NCBI GenBank assembly: GCA_003427395.1
Contig: BFEA01000134.1
Span: forward strand, 1,619,420-1,643,580
DNA length: 24,161 nt
Direction of reading: 5' to 3'
DNA from: Chara braunii
Taxonomy: Eukaryota; Streptophyta; Charophyceae; Charales; Characeae
In this document: one piece after another, positions 9,461 to 18,939 of the stretch
Layout: every line of letters begins with the position of its first letter
Numbering within the stretch: position 1 is the first letter of the stretch
Made by a program: the position numbers and the translations under genes
The notes under the pieces: model-generated
Told to the model about the DNA's origin: nothing
Seen by the model: only the letters and a program-made list of their open reading frames with translations
Database searches by the model: none

Positions 9461-9699
9461 TCACCAATACACCATCAGTGCGACAGAGTAACCCTATCGC
9501 ACCCTTGTTGTTAACTTTGTGATTGTGGTGAAAGTGTTGACCTCAACCATCAGAGTCCACCCCAAGATCAGTGAAGTGCCCATTCCGGAAGTCCCAGACT
9601 ACCTTATCCTTGTGACGTCGATGTTCACGGATGACCTCACGGTCCTCATCAAAGCAGATGAAGAGTATGCATGCCCTTTCAGAGGTAATACGTCTCTTC

Positions 9700-10720
9700 T
9701 CGCTGACAACAGACATGAAAGTCAATTGGGCGGCAAAAACGGAAGGATGGTGGCTTCACCCCCAAGGAGATGCCCCGCCGCAAGAACCAGCAGTGGCTTG
9801 GGCACGTAAGGAAGACGCCATCAGGATCTTGGGGGTGAGGTTAGCAGCACTTGGTCCCCCGCTAGACCATGGCGACATACTATTCAACTTGGCAACAGAC
9901 CGACTGGCTAAATGAGAGGGACTACATGCCTCAATAGTGGGAAGGACTTCAACAATAAACAATGCTATCCTAGCGGTCATCTGGTACAAACTAGCAGTCT
10001 CGCCACTCAAGAGGCAACAATACGCCAGACTTCGGAAAACACTAACAATGTACCTCTGAAAAAACAGTGTCAAAGTTGAAGGTTGCATATCAAGGGTAAG
10101 TTGGGATGTCCGCACGCAGCCAAGAACTAAGGAAGGCTTAGGGATATTAGATCCAGAGAGAGAAAGTGAATCATTGATCTTTAAAGCGGTGGTCAGACTA
10201 TTGATCGGAAACGACGTCCCGTGGAGCCAGCTAGCCTACCTTCAGATTGCCTCCTTGGCACCGGAACCATTCACGGTCAATAGGCTGCACCCCTTTCAAT
10301 GGCTGACTAATAGAGATAAGACTCTACCCTCCCCCCCTAAACAAGGGAAGGCGACCAGCCCGAGGCAAGCAACGAGAGTAGACAACCTCTTGGACAACAT
10401 GTTTAAGCTTTGGAGGAAGCGAGGGCCGCAACAAACACAGCCCCCAAAAAATGGCAAGATATTTGGAGGCAACCCCTGTTTGGTAATCCCTACGTCCTAG
10501 ATGAAAATGGCACCCCCTTTAGCCTCAAAAACAACTCTCCATGGTTTGCGACGCCCAACCTCACGCCCAACGCGACTTCTTGATCGGAGTGGGATGGGGG
10601 TCCGGAAGTGCGAAAAAGGGGGCGTGCCAAGGATTTTAGGAAAGTGGGGGTGGAGTCCCAGGTCGGAACTGAGATCTCATGTGGCAAGTCCCAGGGGTAG
10701 AGGTGCAAAAGGGGATATAC
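9700..10720 (+). pseudogene. LINE ORF2 C-terminal region remnant
   Basis: After the RT active site the frame at about 9800-10300 reads RILGVRLAALG, then VSWDVRTQPRTKEGLGILDP and LIFKAVVRLLIGNDVPW. This is the thumb-to-C-terminal pattern common in plant LINEs (W-x-x-P-x-x-x-GGLG-x-x-x). A later frame at about 10449 gives KWQDIWRQPLFGNPYV and LKNNSPWF. Stops at 9913 (TGA) and about 10059 (TGA), plus frameshifts near 10450 and 10570, break it. Similarity fades after about 10720. Confidence 0.75.
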
Positions 10721-13074
10721 TCAGAAGGGAGGTAGTTGATGTCGTGCAGCATAAGGCAGATGGCACGCGCAGTGCATCCCAGGTTTAAAAATCGGGGCAC
10801 TTCCTGCTACCACCGTACCAATGGACTTAAACACTCTTGCGTTCTCGAACAAAATCCCAACAACATTGCCTCTGCCAACATGTGTAACGTTCAAAGCCAA
10901 AAGGAAAAAGGAATTACCATTGCCGCTGATTTCGTCTCTGGGGTTGGTCGCGCGATTCATTCAGTTGTTGACGCCGCTCGTAACAGGCCTCGGGTTCGCC
11001 GAGGCGGGCCGTACGTGGAGGTTGTGCAATCGCTGCTCAGCTTCGGTTCGACCCTGTCGGGTGGTTCCCGAAGCTCGGCGTGCCCGGTGGTACCGACAGC
11101 CCTCGCACGGCGGGCAGGGCCAGTAGCGAGCTATGGAATTTCAGGGTACCACGGTTAGTTGGTGATAGGGGAGGAGGAGATGGAAATGAGGGAAGCTGGT
11201 AGTAATGATCACGAAGTCAGGGGATATGAAATATTGCGTGTTATAAGTTTCTGGGTAGTTGGGGCACCTGGGATCGCTAGTTATGGCACAATGGAAATCC
11301 CTTGCTCATAAGCGGTCGTTTTCTGTCAGGCAAGGGAATTCTGGATTTCTTAAATTTCCCCACCGTCTGAGTTGTTCGCCTTTCCAATATTCACGATATT
11401 CCGGATCCCTCAGAGTTTCGTAGTTGGGCGCACAAGAAGGAGATCTGGTAGCCATTTCTGTTTAGTAAGTCGCATCCCCCACATCCTTATACGAGGTTAA
11501 AGCTGACTTACGCAGGCGAGTGCGTACACGGCGACTTGATTTTCTCGAGATCGCGATTGTACGCACGCGCATACGTAAGGACCAACCGTTTGGTTTCGTG
11601 TGGCGGATGTATTCAACCGTAAATGCAATTATCCTACCAATCACTACATGCCACATAGGTGACGCAACGATCAACAATTAGACTTCAAACATCCAAAGTG
11701 AGCATTCCCCATCAGGCCTGAGCATCTAACTCATGCAGGCGAACAATGGCCAGAGACAACACACATCGTAAAAACAGATCGAAAAGACCGTTAACAAAAG
11801 AGAGCCTACATTCCATGCATACATACCAAGCAAACCACAAAGAAAATCCGAGACAATATACGCGAAAAGTTCACAAGAAAAGGGTCGCGACAAAGAGATC
11901 GGTCATATCAGGATCCAGAATTATACAGATGTACAGAAGAAAAAGAAATGAAAAGAACAACAAAGGAAGCCTTATCCCACACCCACACCCTGCTCTCTCT
12001 CTCTCTCTCTCTCTTTCTCTCTTCCCTGCTGCGGGCAGTCCGCCGCCTCGCATTAATACCCACGATACCGACAGTCGGTCGCCGTGTATCCACACAGAGT
12101 TGTCACCCCGTTTAGCGCGCATACGCCCGTCAGGTTCGGCCGTGTGCCACAGTTCATTGTGGCCTACACGTCAACCCCGCATACTTGGCACCAGCTCGCC
12201 GGATCGCCCAACTCTCATACTCACTTACCTTCCAACTTGCTGGTTAGCCAACCCTCACTGATTGCACTAACCTCGAAATTCTTAGAGAGGAAACTAATCG
12301 CGCTTGCGAAATTTATAGCATGCATGCCTGCGCGAAGGGTACGAGATTAAGCCTAGATGGACAGGGAAAGAAGAGAGGAAGTGCCAACGTCTGCATACCC
12401 AGGCCGCGGCGTGGGGGTTGCAGCCACTCTCCACGCATCGATCCTGTCATGCAGGCGCTTCACCCAATTAGAACAGAGCATGCGAGATGGGGAAGAAGAA
12501 GGAAGAAGGCGAGCAACATAGGAGAATCAAGAAAGAGGAAGGATTACAGTTACGATCGCGCCTGCCAAAAACGACAGTTGCGCAAGATTAAGGGCACGAT
12601 CCCGTCAGAACCCAGTTCCTTGCGCCACAAATTGCGTGCGAACGCTGCACAACAAAATTCAGAGGACCTAAATTCCAAGCCTAAGTCCTAATTGCAGAAA
12701 GAAAATTCCGAAAGGAAGAGCGATTCCGAGAGTCCACGGGGGCTCGATATCAGTTAAAGATTCAAAAACGAAAATTCTCGTGCGCTTATCGCGCGAAAAT
12801 TCCTAATGCTCACAACAGAACAAGAAAGAAACTATGGTACAGTTATTTCTTGCGCCTGTCATGGCGCAGCCATTCAATCGTCAGCGCGGGGCTTTCCCGG
12901 CGTTGACCCAACGAATTCCAACAAAAACGAAAAAGAAGCGAGGGTATCCGTGCAACTTGCCCAACCGAGCCCCGCTTACGCCCGTCACCCATCAAAGCCC
13001 TCTTGTTTCCCCACAGCAGCCTCGCGCAGAAAACCGCGTGGTAACAGAAAGTAGTTCGTTATTGGCTTACCTGG
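10721..13074. other. 2.35-kb segment without recognised genes, probably an insertion into the LINE
   Basis: Open frames at 10736-11158, 11746-12261 and 12320-12691 show no recognisable domain. A (CT)n tract lies at 11993-12022. LINE C-terminal protein similarity stops before this segment and appears to resume after it. An imperfect direct repeat (CAAAAGGGGATATACTCAG near 10706 and CAAAAAGGGGAATATATACAG near 13075) lies close to both borders. Confidence 0.45.
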
Positions 13075-13396
13075 ACAAAAAGGGGAATATATACAGTAGG
13101 GGACTTGGTGGGACCCACACTCGAATGAATGGGCAACAACCGAACAGCTGCAACGTAGGCTTAAGCATGCTAAGAATGTGGGGGACAGGAAGGTCATGCT
13201 GAAGGAAGCCCTCCCCCTTGCATGGAGACTCACCATCCAAACTGGCCCCATGGTAGGGGCTGGCGATTGGATAGTCAAATTTGCAGACTTGCCCCATCCG
13301 CTCACAGTGTTCAGAGTCTGCAAAAATGAGAAAGGGCAATGCACACTAGAAGCATACGACCTTCAAATGGCAGGGGCCAGATTCTCCAAACATTAA
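13075..13396 (+). pseudogene. probable LINE C-terminal fragment
   Basis: The frame reads GTWWDPHSNEWATTEQLQRR, then an arginine/lysine-rich helix (LKHAKNVGDRKVMLKEALPL), then GDWIVKFADLPHPLTVFRV and a stop at 13394. The order WDP-x-x-x-x-W-x-x-x-x-x-L followed by a helical segment and a GDW/GEW turn resembles the far C-terminus of LINE ORF2 proteins. It carries an internal TAG near 13096. It is on the same strand as the LINE and would naturally follow the sequence ending near 10700. It could instead be a separate LINE copy. Confidence 0.5.
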
Positions 13397-13731
13397 GAAA
13401 CGACAACCTTGACGGGAAGCACAGCTGGCGCACCCGGCTAGAGCATCGAGGTGACAACGTCACCGCGTCCGTTTCGGCGATTTGCGTCGCCTGGTAAGGA
13501 CTCAACGTTTTCCCACGTATACGCAATTTGCAGCCCACTTCAACGGCCTATCCCGCCAGCTACGGCGCGCTCCTTATTCACAAATCGGTCTTCTCCTGAT
13601 CCAATCATTCACACACTGGTCTTCTCCCGATCCAATCTTGTCGGCCCCTCGCCAAGGCCACGCCCCAGCTACACACAACACCATGAACTATGGACGACGC
13701 CTCACCAGGTGTGACCTGCAAAAAAGTGTAC
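13397..13731. other. no recognised gene
   Basis: Two overlapping open frames at 13451-13748 show no family resemblance. They may be further LINE or flanking sequence. Confidence 0.45.
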
Positions 13732-13759
13732 GCCAAATACCCTTGTAAGGGTATTTGGC
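13732..13759. repeat. perfect 28-bp hairpin
   Basis: GCCAAATACCCTT and its exact reverse complement are separated by GT. There is no U-tract after it, and no gene to terminate. Confidence 0.9.
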
Positions 13760-13779
13760 CCGGCAGCGGGCCACTTTGA

Positions 13780-13920
13780 AATACCTTTCGAAAGCATTTG
13801 GACTGACACCTTTCCAAAAACGAAATTGGGAATTGGTTCGAAAGGCTGTGTGGCAAGGATGGGGTGTCCATTTTTCGTGTCACGAAAGGCTGAGTGGCGA
13901 ACCCCCATCTCTCCTTAGTT
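13780..13920. repeat. diverged relative of the 6493 MITE family
   Basis: The word CGAAAGGCTGNGTGGC occurs twice (about 13839 and 13883), as in the central part of the 6493-6694 element and in 15920-16105. No terminal repeat could be fixed. Confidence 0.4.
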
Positions 13921-14022
13921 CACGCGACTCTCAGGCCATACTCGCATAGGGACCTGAAGTCGCTAAAAATTGCGGCATTTTGTAATGCCAATTTGTTACT
14001 TTGTGTGCACATACAGTCACAC

Positions 14023-14059
14023 GGGCAGACTCTGTCCACCAAGGACAGAGTCACTGCCC
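14023..14059. repeat. hairpin
   Basis: GGGCAGACTCTGTCC pairs with GGACAGAGTCACTGCCC with a 2-nt bulge, around a 5-nt loop. Confidence 0.8.
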
Positions 14060-14200
14060 TAACACTTGGATGTTGCTGGAAAGTGGGCACGGTCACACTT
14101 GGGAGGACCTAAAAAATATAGATCTTTTTTCCTTCAACGTCGCGGACAAAAGGGTCACCAAAAAGAGCATTTGGGCCGCAGGCCCCTCCAATGCGACCGA

Positions 14201-14657
14201 GGGGCTCGTTCGACACTCCTCGGGTGCGTAAAGTCCCCGAGGAATTGTGCGTTCCACCTATCCTCGGGGATGCAGTCGGCAAAAAAAAAGTGAAAACACT
14301 CCGAAGGAAATTCCTTGGGGTCCGAGGATTCCCCAGCCATTTCTTCCTTTTGCCCAAGGGACCTCACGAGGTCCCTTGGGCAAAAGGAATCCGCTTTTCA
14401 CGGAGAGGAGCGGGCACATGGGTAAAGACACGTTACAACCGAGAATCTGGATCGTGGCGGCACCATATTGGCTGAAGGCCTCAAACACATTTGATTTTTT
14501 TTTTCTTTTCTTTTTTCTTGTCTGACATCGTTCGAAGGAAAGGTCCTCGGGCGACGTCCCCGAGGACAGGTGGAACGATGGCGGGAATTTCCTTGAAAAC
14601 CCCCAAGGAAACTTCCTTGGGCCCCGAGGACGCCCCAAGGAGTGTCGAACGAGCCCC
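14201..14657. mobile_element. 457-bp inverted-repeat element
   Basis: GGGGCTCGTTCGACACTCCT (14201-14220) is the exact reverse complement of 14638-14657. A second inner pair (14251-14272 and 14555-14576, containing GTTCCACCT and TCCTCGGGG) matches at 20 of 22. A perfect 22-bp-arm hairpin sits inside at 14344-14389, and CCTTGGGG/CCAAGG words recur. No coding sequence, so this is a MITE or fold-back element, possibly with a smaller element nested in it. Confidence 0.75.
14344..14389. repeat. perfect 22-bp-arm hairpin
   Basis: The arms TTCCTTTTGCCCAAGGGACC... (14344-14365) and 14368-14389 are exact reverse complements with a 2-nt loop. This could be a cruciform-forming core of the enclosing element. 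Confidence 0.9.
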
Positions 14658-15274
14658 CCAAAACCTGCCTCACATGTTCCCAGCTCTGTGCATTCACCAC
14701 CAAAACACCCCAAATGAGTACTATCCTTCCACGTCCATCCGAGTTTCCTCCCACCTCTGTCAGAGTGCCAGCCTGAGTCTGTCAGAATTGGCTGCGAGTT
14801 CCTCCCTGGAGAAGGTAGTGATTGCTTGGCCTCCCTCGAATTGGCTACCCCGCTCCTAGTGGGGTAGAGTGGGGTGGCCAGTTCAAGGGAAAAGCGGGAG
14901 GGTGGGGGGTGTTGTATTCGGGTGCGGGGATTTTTTCAATTTTTCTTGAAACCACCACTACCGCCACCAGTGTTGGGAATTACTCCCCAGGTTGGAAATG
15001 GGATAGGAAGTAAAGTAGGCAAAATAGTATTTTGAGTACAGATAGGTAAACGAATGATAGCCTTTTTCTTTTCTTTTATTTGGTTCGAGTTATTTTCCTT
15101 TTTTGGTTGGTTCGGCTTTGATGGCCAGGAAGGCAGCTTTGATTCACAATTGCACAGTGGGTAGAAATCAGGACAGAGGCCTAATGGAGCCGGAAATGTT
15201 CCTAGTCTTTTCCCTCTCCTGCTGTAGCCTAAGCTAAGCTGGCTGATGCTGTCAGTACTGTTTCCGGGTTGAAT
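14658..15274. other. no recognised gene
   Basis: I see no domain, RNA or clear repeat. T-rich runs occur near 15062-15100. Confidence 0.5.
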
Positions 15275-15408
15275 TGTGGGTCCCCAGCCCAGCTTTGAGA
15301 GTATTAATAAAGAAAACGGAGTATTACCCAGGCTCGGCAAATGTGGGTCCCCGGCCCAGCTTTGAGAGTATTAATAAAGAAAACGCAGTGGTACCCAGGC
15401 TCGGCAAA
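15275..15408. repeat. 67-bp tandem duplication
   Basis: Units at 15275-15341 and 15342-15408 both contain AGCTTTGAGAGTATTAATAA and end ACCCAGGCTCGGCAAA. They differ at a handful of positions, including a GGAGTATTA / GCAGTGGTA change. Confidence 0.9.
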
Positions 15409-15415
15409 AAAAAGT

Positions 15416-15793
15416 AGGGCATGCCCACACTACAACTTTGCAGAATGTATGAACCCGCTTAATAGGGCCTTGTGGGCCCCTTCCAAAAGCAAAAAGAAAA
15501 ACAAAAGACCTACTCACAAGAAAGTATCTAACTCCGATTGTGGCCAGTTTCAGGTTGTCTTTGCTGCTGTTTTTTTTTTTTTTTTTTTTTTTCCAAGTGC
15601 AATTTTGAAATGTATATTATAAAACCACTGAAAACCGAGGCCGGGGAGTTGCTGCTGTTTTTGTCTTGTTTCTTTTTAATTTTTTGTTTTCATGCCCTGC
15701 CAGTGAGGCACGGTGCCGTCCATGGGCTGCTGACACTTTGTGAAGGAGGGCATGCCCACACTACAACTTTGCAGAATATGTATGAACCCGCTT
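15416..15793. repeat. long direct repeat flanking a T-tract segment
   Basis: AGGGCATGCCCACACTACAA... at 15416-15460 recurs at 15747-15793 with a 2-nt insertion. About 45 nt is too long for a usual target-site duplication. The 286 nt between contains a 23-nt T tract (15570-15592) and no gene. Confidence 0.8.
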
Positions 15794-15823
15794 TCCCGCT
15801 CCAAGTTCGAAAGTCGGCGGTCC

Positions 15824-16105
15824 ACTGTTTACCCCCCTTTTGCCACACAGGCTGTCGAGGGGCAAGGTTTTCGGTCATGACCATCACGCAAAAGTCCCTG
15901 ACAATGCAAATCCCAACGCAATTCTCGAAAGGCCGGTGGGGCACTGTCGAATTTCCGTCTGCCGCAAGGGGGAGAAAACGATTGGGGGAGGGTGGCTGTG
16001 GAGCATACCATTCTGACACCTGTCAAAACGCTTTTGAGCCACAATTCTTCGAAAGTCTGTGTGGCGATGCAAAATTGTCGAAAACCTGTGGGTTTCAACA
16101 GCCTG
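15824..16105. repeat. diverged member of the 6493 MITE family
   Basis: ACTGTTTACCCCCCTTTTGCCACAC near its left end resembles the right terminus of the 6493-6694 element (CAGTTTGCCCCCCTTAGCC). Internal words CGAAAGGCCGGTGGGG, GTCGAATTTCC and CGAAAGTCTGTGTGGCG also match. The other terminus is not clear. Confidence 0.5.
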
Positions 16106-16527
16106 TGGGGCGAGCCTCCAAGTTCAGTTTCAATTTCGTTTTTTTCGTTCTTTTTCCGTGGACCTGACACCCCTGCCCTAAAGCCCTCACTGAGGGCATA
16201 CTGGCACAACAACTTTGGGGCAGGTATAATCAACCTCGTACCACGTCCAGAGGGGTGTTCATTTTTTTTCTTTTTCTTTTTTGTGGTTGTAAGTCGTTTT
16301 TTGAAAGTGTGGCCGTGCTTTTTTTCCTTTTTCTTTTTCAGAAGAGTACCAGGAAAGAAACACAAAGGACGCCAGGCTCGACAAAACCCTGTGCGCAGTG
16401 AAAATCAGGGTCGGCATTTCAACAGTTCTGTAGTTGGAGACAGTTCATGGGCATGTCAAATGGCCAACAAACAAAGCGGCGAAAGCCACGTGGCAGCTGA
16501 ACAATGCGACTCGCAGCCTACGAGTGT
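16106..16527. other. no recognised gene; T-rich runs
   Basis: Two T-rich patches (16261-16285 and 16319-16338) of the CTTTTTC type occur. A 20-nt stretch near 16408-16427 resembles the middle of the tRNA-SINE at 18940-19015, but no A or B box accompanies it. Confidence 0.45.
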
Positions 16528-16665
16528 TTAAACCACCAGTGCTTGGGCACTGCGCGCCGGAGGTCGAAGCGACACAGGCTGTGGATTCCATTTATCCACG
16601 GCCCGCCGGCCGCGAAATTTCCATAGTGTTAACGCTAAGGCCGGCCCCAAGTACTGGTGGTTTAA
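16528..16665. mobile_element. 138-bp MITE-like element
   Basis: TTAAACCACCAGTGCTTGGG (16528-16547) is the reverse complement of 16646-16665 at 19 of 20 positions. The interior is GC-rich and contains CCGGAGG/CCGCCGG words. Both ends start with TTAA, which could be a TTAA target-site duplication of piggyBac type or part of the terminal repeat. There is no coding sequence. Confidence 0.75.
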
Positions 16666-16779
16666 TGAACTTCAATCTACATCCTCCAATCTAAACGGGT
16701 GACGGCCTTGAGATATTATCATTGAACTGACCGGCTCCACCCCTTGGTAATTCAAAAGCATGCGATTTTGTTCATCTGA

Positions 16780-16850
16780 CTGCATCAAGATTCCAACTTG
16801 CGTCTGTACTTGAGCAGTTCATGGTTGTATCAACTGAGCTACGCAAAGAG
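16780..16850 (-). mobile_element. tRNA-derived SINE fragment, copy 1
   Basis: The minus strand has a tRNA-like A box TAGCTCAGTTGA (16830-16841) and, about 31 nt downstream, a degenerate B box AGTTGGAATC (16789-16798). These are the internal RNA polymerase III promoter elements of a tRNA-derived SINE. The region between them (GAACTGCTCAAGTAC) matches copy 2. Stems of a functional tRNA are not preserved, so this is not a tRNA gene. Confidence 0.6.
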
Positions 16851-16934
16851 CGTGAACACCGAGACCGACCAGCGACACACGAAGACCGACCAGAGACGGT
16901 CCCAGTTCTCATGACGGCGAAAGTGTTGAAGCAA

Positions 16935-16939
<5 letters not shown>

Positions 16940-16969
<30 letters not shown>

Positions 16970-17038
16970 GCAGCAGCTTATTACAATACTAATCTTCTCT
17001 GCATCTTTCCAATTTTAACGGACGTCCCAAAGAACGAC
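16940..17038 (-). pseudogene. truncated U6 snRNA retropseudogene with poly(A) tail
   Basis: On the minus strand, starting at 17038, the sequence follows the 5' half of U6 snRNA: GGGACGTCCG, TAAAATTGGAA, then GCAGAGAAGATTAG covering the ACAGAGA box (A to G change) and the AGC triad region. After about 17 divergent nt it regains CTGCGCAA and then runs into 28 A residues (16940-16967, T on the plus strand). GCAAAGAG (16932-16939) and GCAAGGAG (17039-17046) flank it as an 8-bp target-site duplication with one mismatch. U6 is the catalytic snRNA of the spliceosome; this copy lacks its 3' half and is a LINE-mobilised retrocopy. Confidence 0.82.
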
Positions 17039-17046
17039 GCAAGGAG

Positions 17047-17370
17047 ATGTCCATAGTCGCAACATGCGGATTGCAACAGAACAAAAACAAAAAAGTCGGC
17101 AGCTGCAAGAACAAAAGTGAGAGTCAGCCACAACAAGGAACAGCAGACATTGACCATTTGCTCTGCCCGATTAAGGCAACCATGTTGTACAGGGACGCTG
17201 GACCCGCTTTCCAGCAGGTGCTGCTCCCCAGCAATAGATCGAGCCTCCCCGACAGTGATGGTGGTGTCTGCTCCTATCAGCACCCCTACCACTGGTTCGG
17301 GCATTTCACAAAAAAAAAAAAAAGGAGGATATTTTGAAGAAACGGTGGCAGGATTCCGATGGAGTTGAAT
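17047..17370. other. no recognised gene
   Basis: Open frames on both strands (16981-17304 minus, 17047-17337 plus) show no known motif. A 13-nt A tract lies at 17311-17323. Confidence 0.4.
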
Positions 17371-17415
17371 GTGCGGTGCAAAAAAAAAAAAAAAAAAAAA
17401 AAAAAAGTGCGGTGC
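17371..17415. mobile_element. pure poly(A) insertion with 9-bp target-site duplication
   Basis: GTGCGGTGC (17371-17379), 27 uninterrupted A residues, then GTGCGGTGC again (17407-17415). Nothing but A lies between the repeats. Confidence 0.75.
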
Positions 17416-18159
17416 CTGAACTTTGGGTGTGAACTAGGATGGGTCTGTATGATAAGGCAGTGCCATCAGCCTCAAAAAGGTGATGGTAAGGTGTTGAAAG
17501 CGACTGATGTCAATCTGAGGAACAGACGGGATGATACTCACAGTTCAAGGACGGATAACCACAATAATGTGGATGATGATGATAATAATGACGACCTTAA
17601 TGGCGATATGAATCGTTGGAATCAGAAGACTGCGGGTGGCCATAATGATGGTGATTGTGAATTGTGGAATCACTGGAATCATCTCTAAGCGGTGGTGGTG
17701 GTGATGATAATGATGATGATGATGCTGATGATGAGGTCCCATGTTTTGCTGATAAGAGGTCCCATTTTCTGCTGATATTTTCTGAACTTTGAGAAGTTAC
17801 CTGATGATGGTCCTGATCATGATTTATCCATCATCACAAGGGAGGCTGGACCCGGTTTGGGGCATGTGCAGCTCGCCACCAATAGGAAGGAGTCATCTGA
17901 ACCCTGCCGCCCAAGGGATAGAGGACGAGTGGCCCTGAACGATGATTGGAAAAAAAAAAAAAAAAAAAGGTTTCGATAAGCAGGTGCAAATTTCGGAAAA
18001 TCCCCCCCAAAAAATGGAAAAAAAAACATTGTAAAAGAAAAGAAAAGCAAAGAAAAGAAAAGAAAAGAAAAGAAAAAAGTCGCTATAAGCAAGATGCATA
18101 TATGGTTTCCTCCTGCTAACGCGCAGCCTGCGCATGAAAGAAGTTCTGTATTTTGCCTT
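17416..18159. other. no gene; GAT/GGT trinucleotide-rich and A-tract DNA
   Basis: GATGAT/AATGAT-rich repeats occur at 17570-17590 and 17692-17733, producing Asp/Asn-rich or His-rich shadow frames. A 23-nt tandem unit AGGTCCCATNTTNTGCTGAT lies at 17734-17779. A tracts occur at 17950-17968 and an AAAAG-rich run at 18036-18076. Confidence 0.5.
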
Positions 18160-18866
18160 GGGCACTGGGGCCTGGACCCACTAGCGAAGTATTCTACGAC
18201 GTGTGACACAGGTTTATGGTTTTTTGGAAAATACAAAGTGATTTTTTATTTGCATGAATGGATCCTTTTCTGATTTAAAATGAATTGAAATAGCACATAA
18301 ACTATGAAGAACAGCTGTGCACCCGAATTCATGGGTTGGTACGATCTCCTTCACGTAAGTCTTCATAATGATGTACCGTGGCAATAAAATTTGTCCACAA
18401 ACACAGACACGAGGATGAACAAGTAATGGGTATGGGGACACATTCGTCACCATGTATCTCATGATGCCTCTAACAGGCCATCCGACAGACGCGGAAGCGT
18501 TCCTGTCAGATGCACCACAATATTCGAATTTCACATTTCAAGTTCTATTTCTCAGAGCCAATAAAAAAAAAAAAACGAAGTCTGGAAATCACCCCCCCCC
18601 TTTAGAGCCCATGAAATCCTGACTTCCCGCCCACGCAAAGCCACGAGCTATCATGTCCAAGTTAGTCCAACTTCGTTTGTTTGTTTTTTTCGACGCATCT
18701 CATTGGACGGGAGGTGGGCATCTTTACAGTCCCCGCTCGGAAAACTACCAGGCCGTCGAGATCCGATCTATTGGACGGCCGTACTGAGTCACTCGATGCC
18801 ACACGTGATCGAAATCCTGAACGGCGTGGTAGAATACCTTGCTAGTGGGTCCAGGCCCCTGGGCCC
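18160..18866. mobile_element. 707-bp element with 38-bp terminal inverted repeats
   Basis: The ends 18160-18197 and 18829-18866 are reverse complements at 34 of 38 positions, sharing GGGGCCTGGACCCACTAGC and GTATTCTAC. The interior holds no recognisable transposase. This is a non-autonomous DNA transposon candidate, or two inverted copies of a short repeat. No target-site duplication was identified. Confidence 0.65.
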
Positions 18867-18939
18867 TTAATAGGGACTATTTTTTGTAATAAAAACAAAA
18901 GAAAGGAGTTGGGGGCGGAAAAAAGAAAAGCGTCACTGA

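Larger units (their letters stand above)
8300..9700 (+). pseudogene. LINE linker and reverse transcriptase remnant
   Basis: The linker carries AWRILARIKLER (about 8530) and, in another frame, a helical segment ending WEALRDMEEEKTLGIDSFP (about 8920), the usual lead-in to LINE reverse transcriptase. RT blocks follow: TLLYKKGDKEDIINYKPITL (about 9035, after removing one extra A in the run near 9050), QSGFMPNRNIQDN (about 9206), IMFTDFEKAYNHVD (block with the first Asp, about 9300), VRQSNPIAPLLLTL (about 9478), and MFTDDLTVLI (9621-9650), a FADD-type active site with Thr for Ala. Stops: TAA 8926, TGA 8938, TAA 9278, TGA 9341 and TGA 9520. Two in-frame tandem duplications of 27 and 33 bp also disrupt it. 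Confidence 0.88.
7390..10720 (+). mobile_element. degraded LINE (L1-like non-LTR retrotransposon)
   Basis: On the plus strand, in correct order, are remnants of an apurinic-type endonuclease, a spacer, a reverse transcriptase and a C-terminal region typical of plant/algal L1-like ORF2 proteins. The frame is broken by at least five stop codons and several frameshifts, so it is inactive. The 3' part seems to be interrupted near 10720 and to resume near 13075. No LTR, integrase or protease is seen, which excludes an LTR retrotransposon. No poly(A) tail or target-site duplication could be assigned. Confidence 0.85.

Noticed and set aside
12590-12625. Resemblance of GCACGATCCCGTCAGAACCC to the 5S rRNA GATCCCATCAGAACTC region
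   Set aside because: Only about 20 nt align and the flanks do not follow 5S rRNA; no A tail or promoter elements support it.
13060-13080. CTTACCTGGAC resembling the U1 5' end
   Set aside because: The match is 11 nt only and the following bases do not follow U1; it overlaps probable LINE coding remnant.
17540-17740. His-rich or Asp-rich frames
   Set aside because: They are shadows of GAT/ATC trinucleotide repeats.
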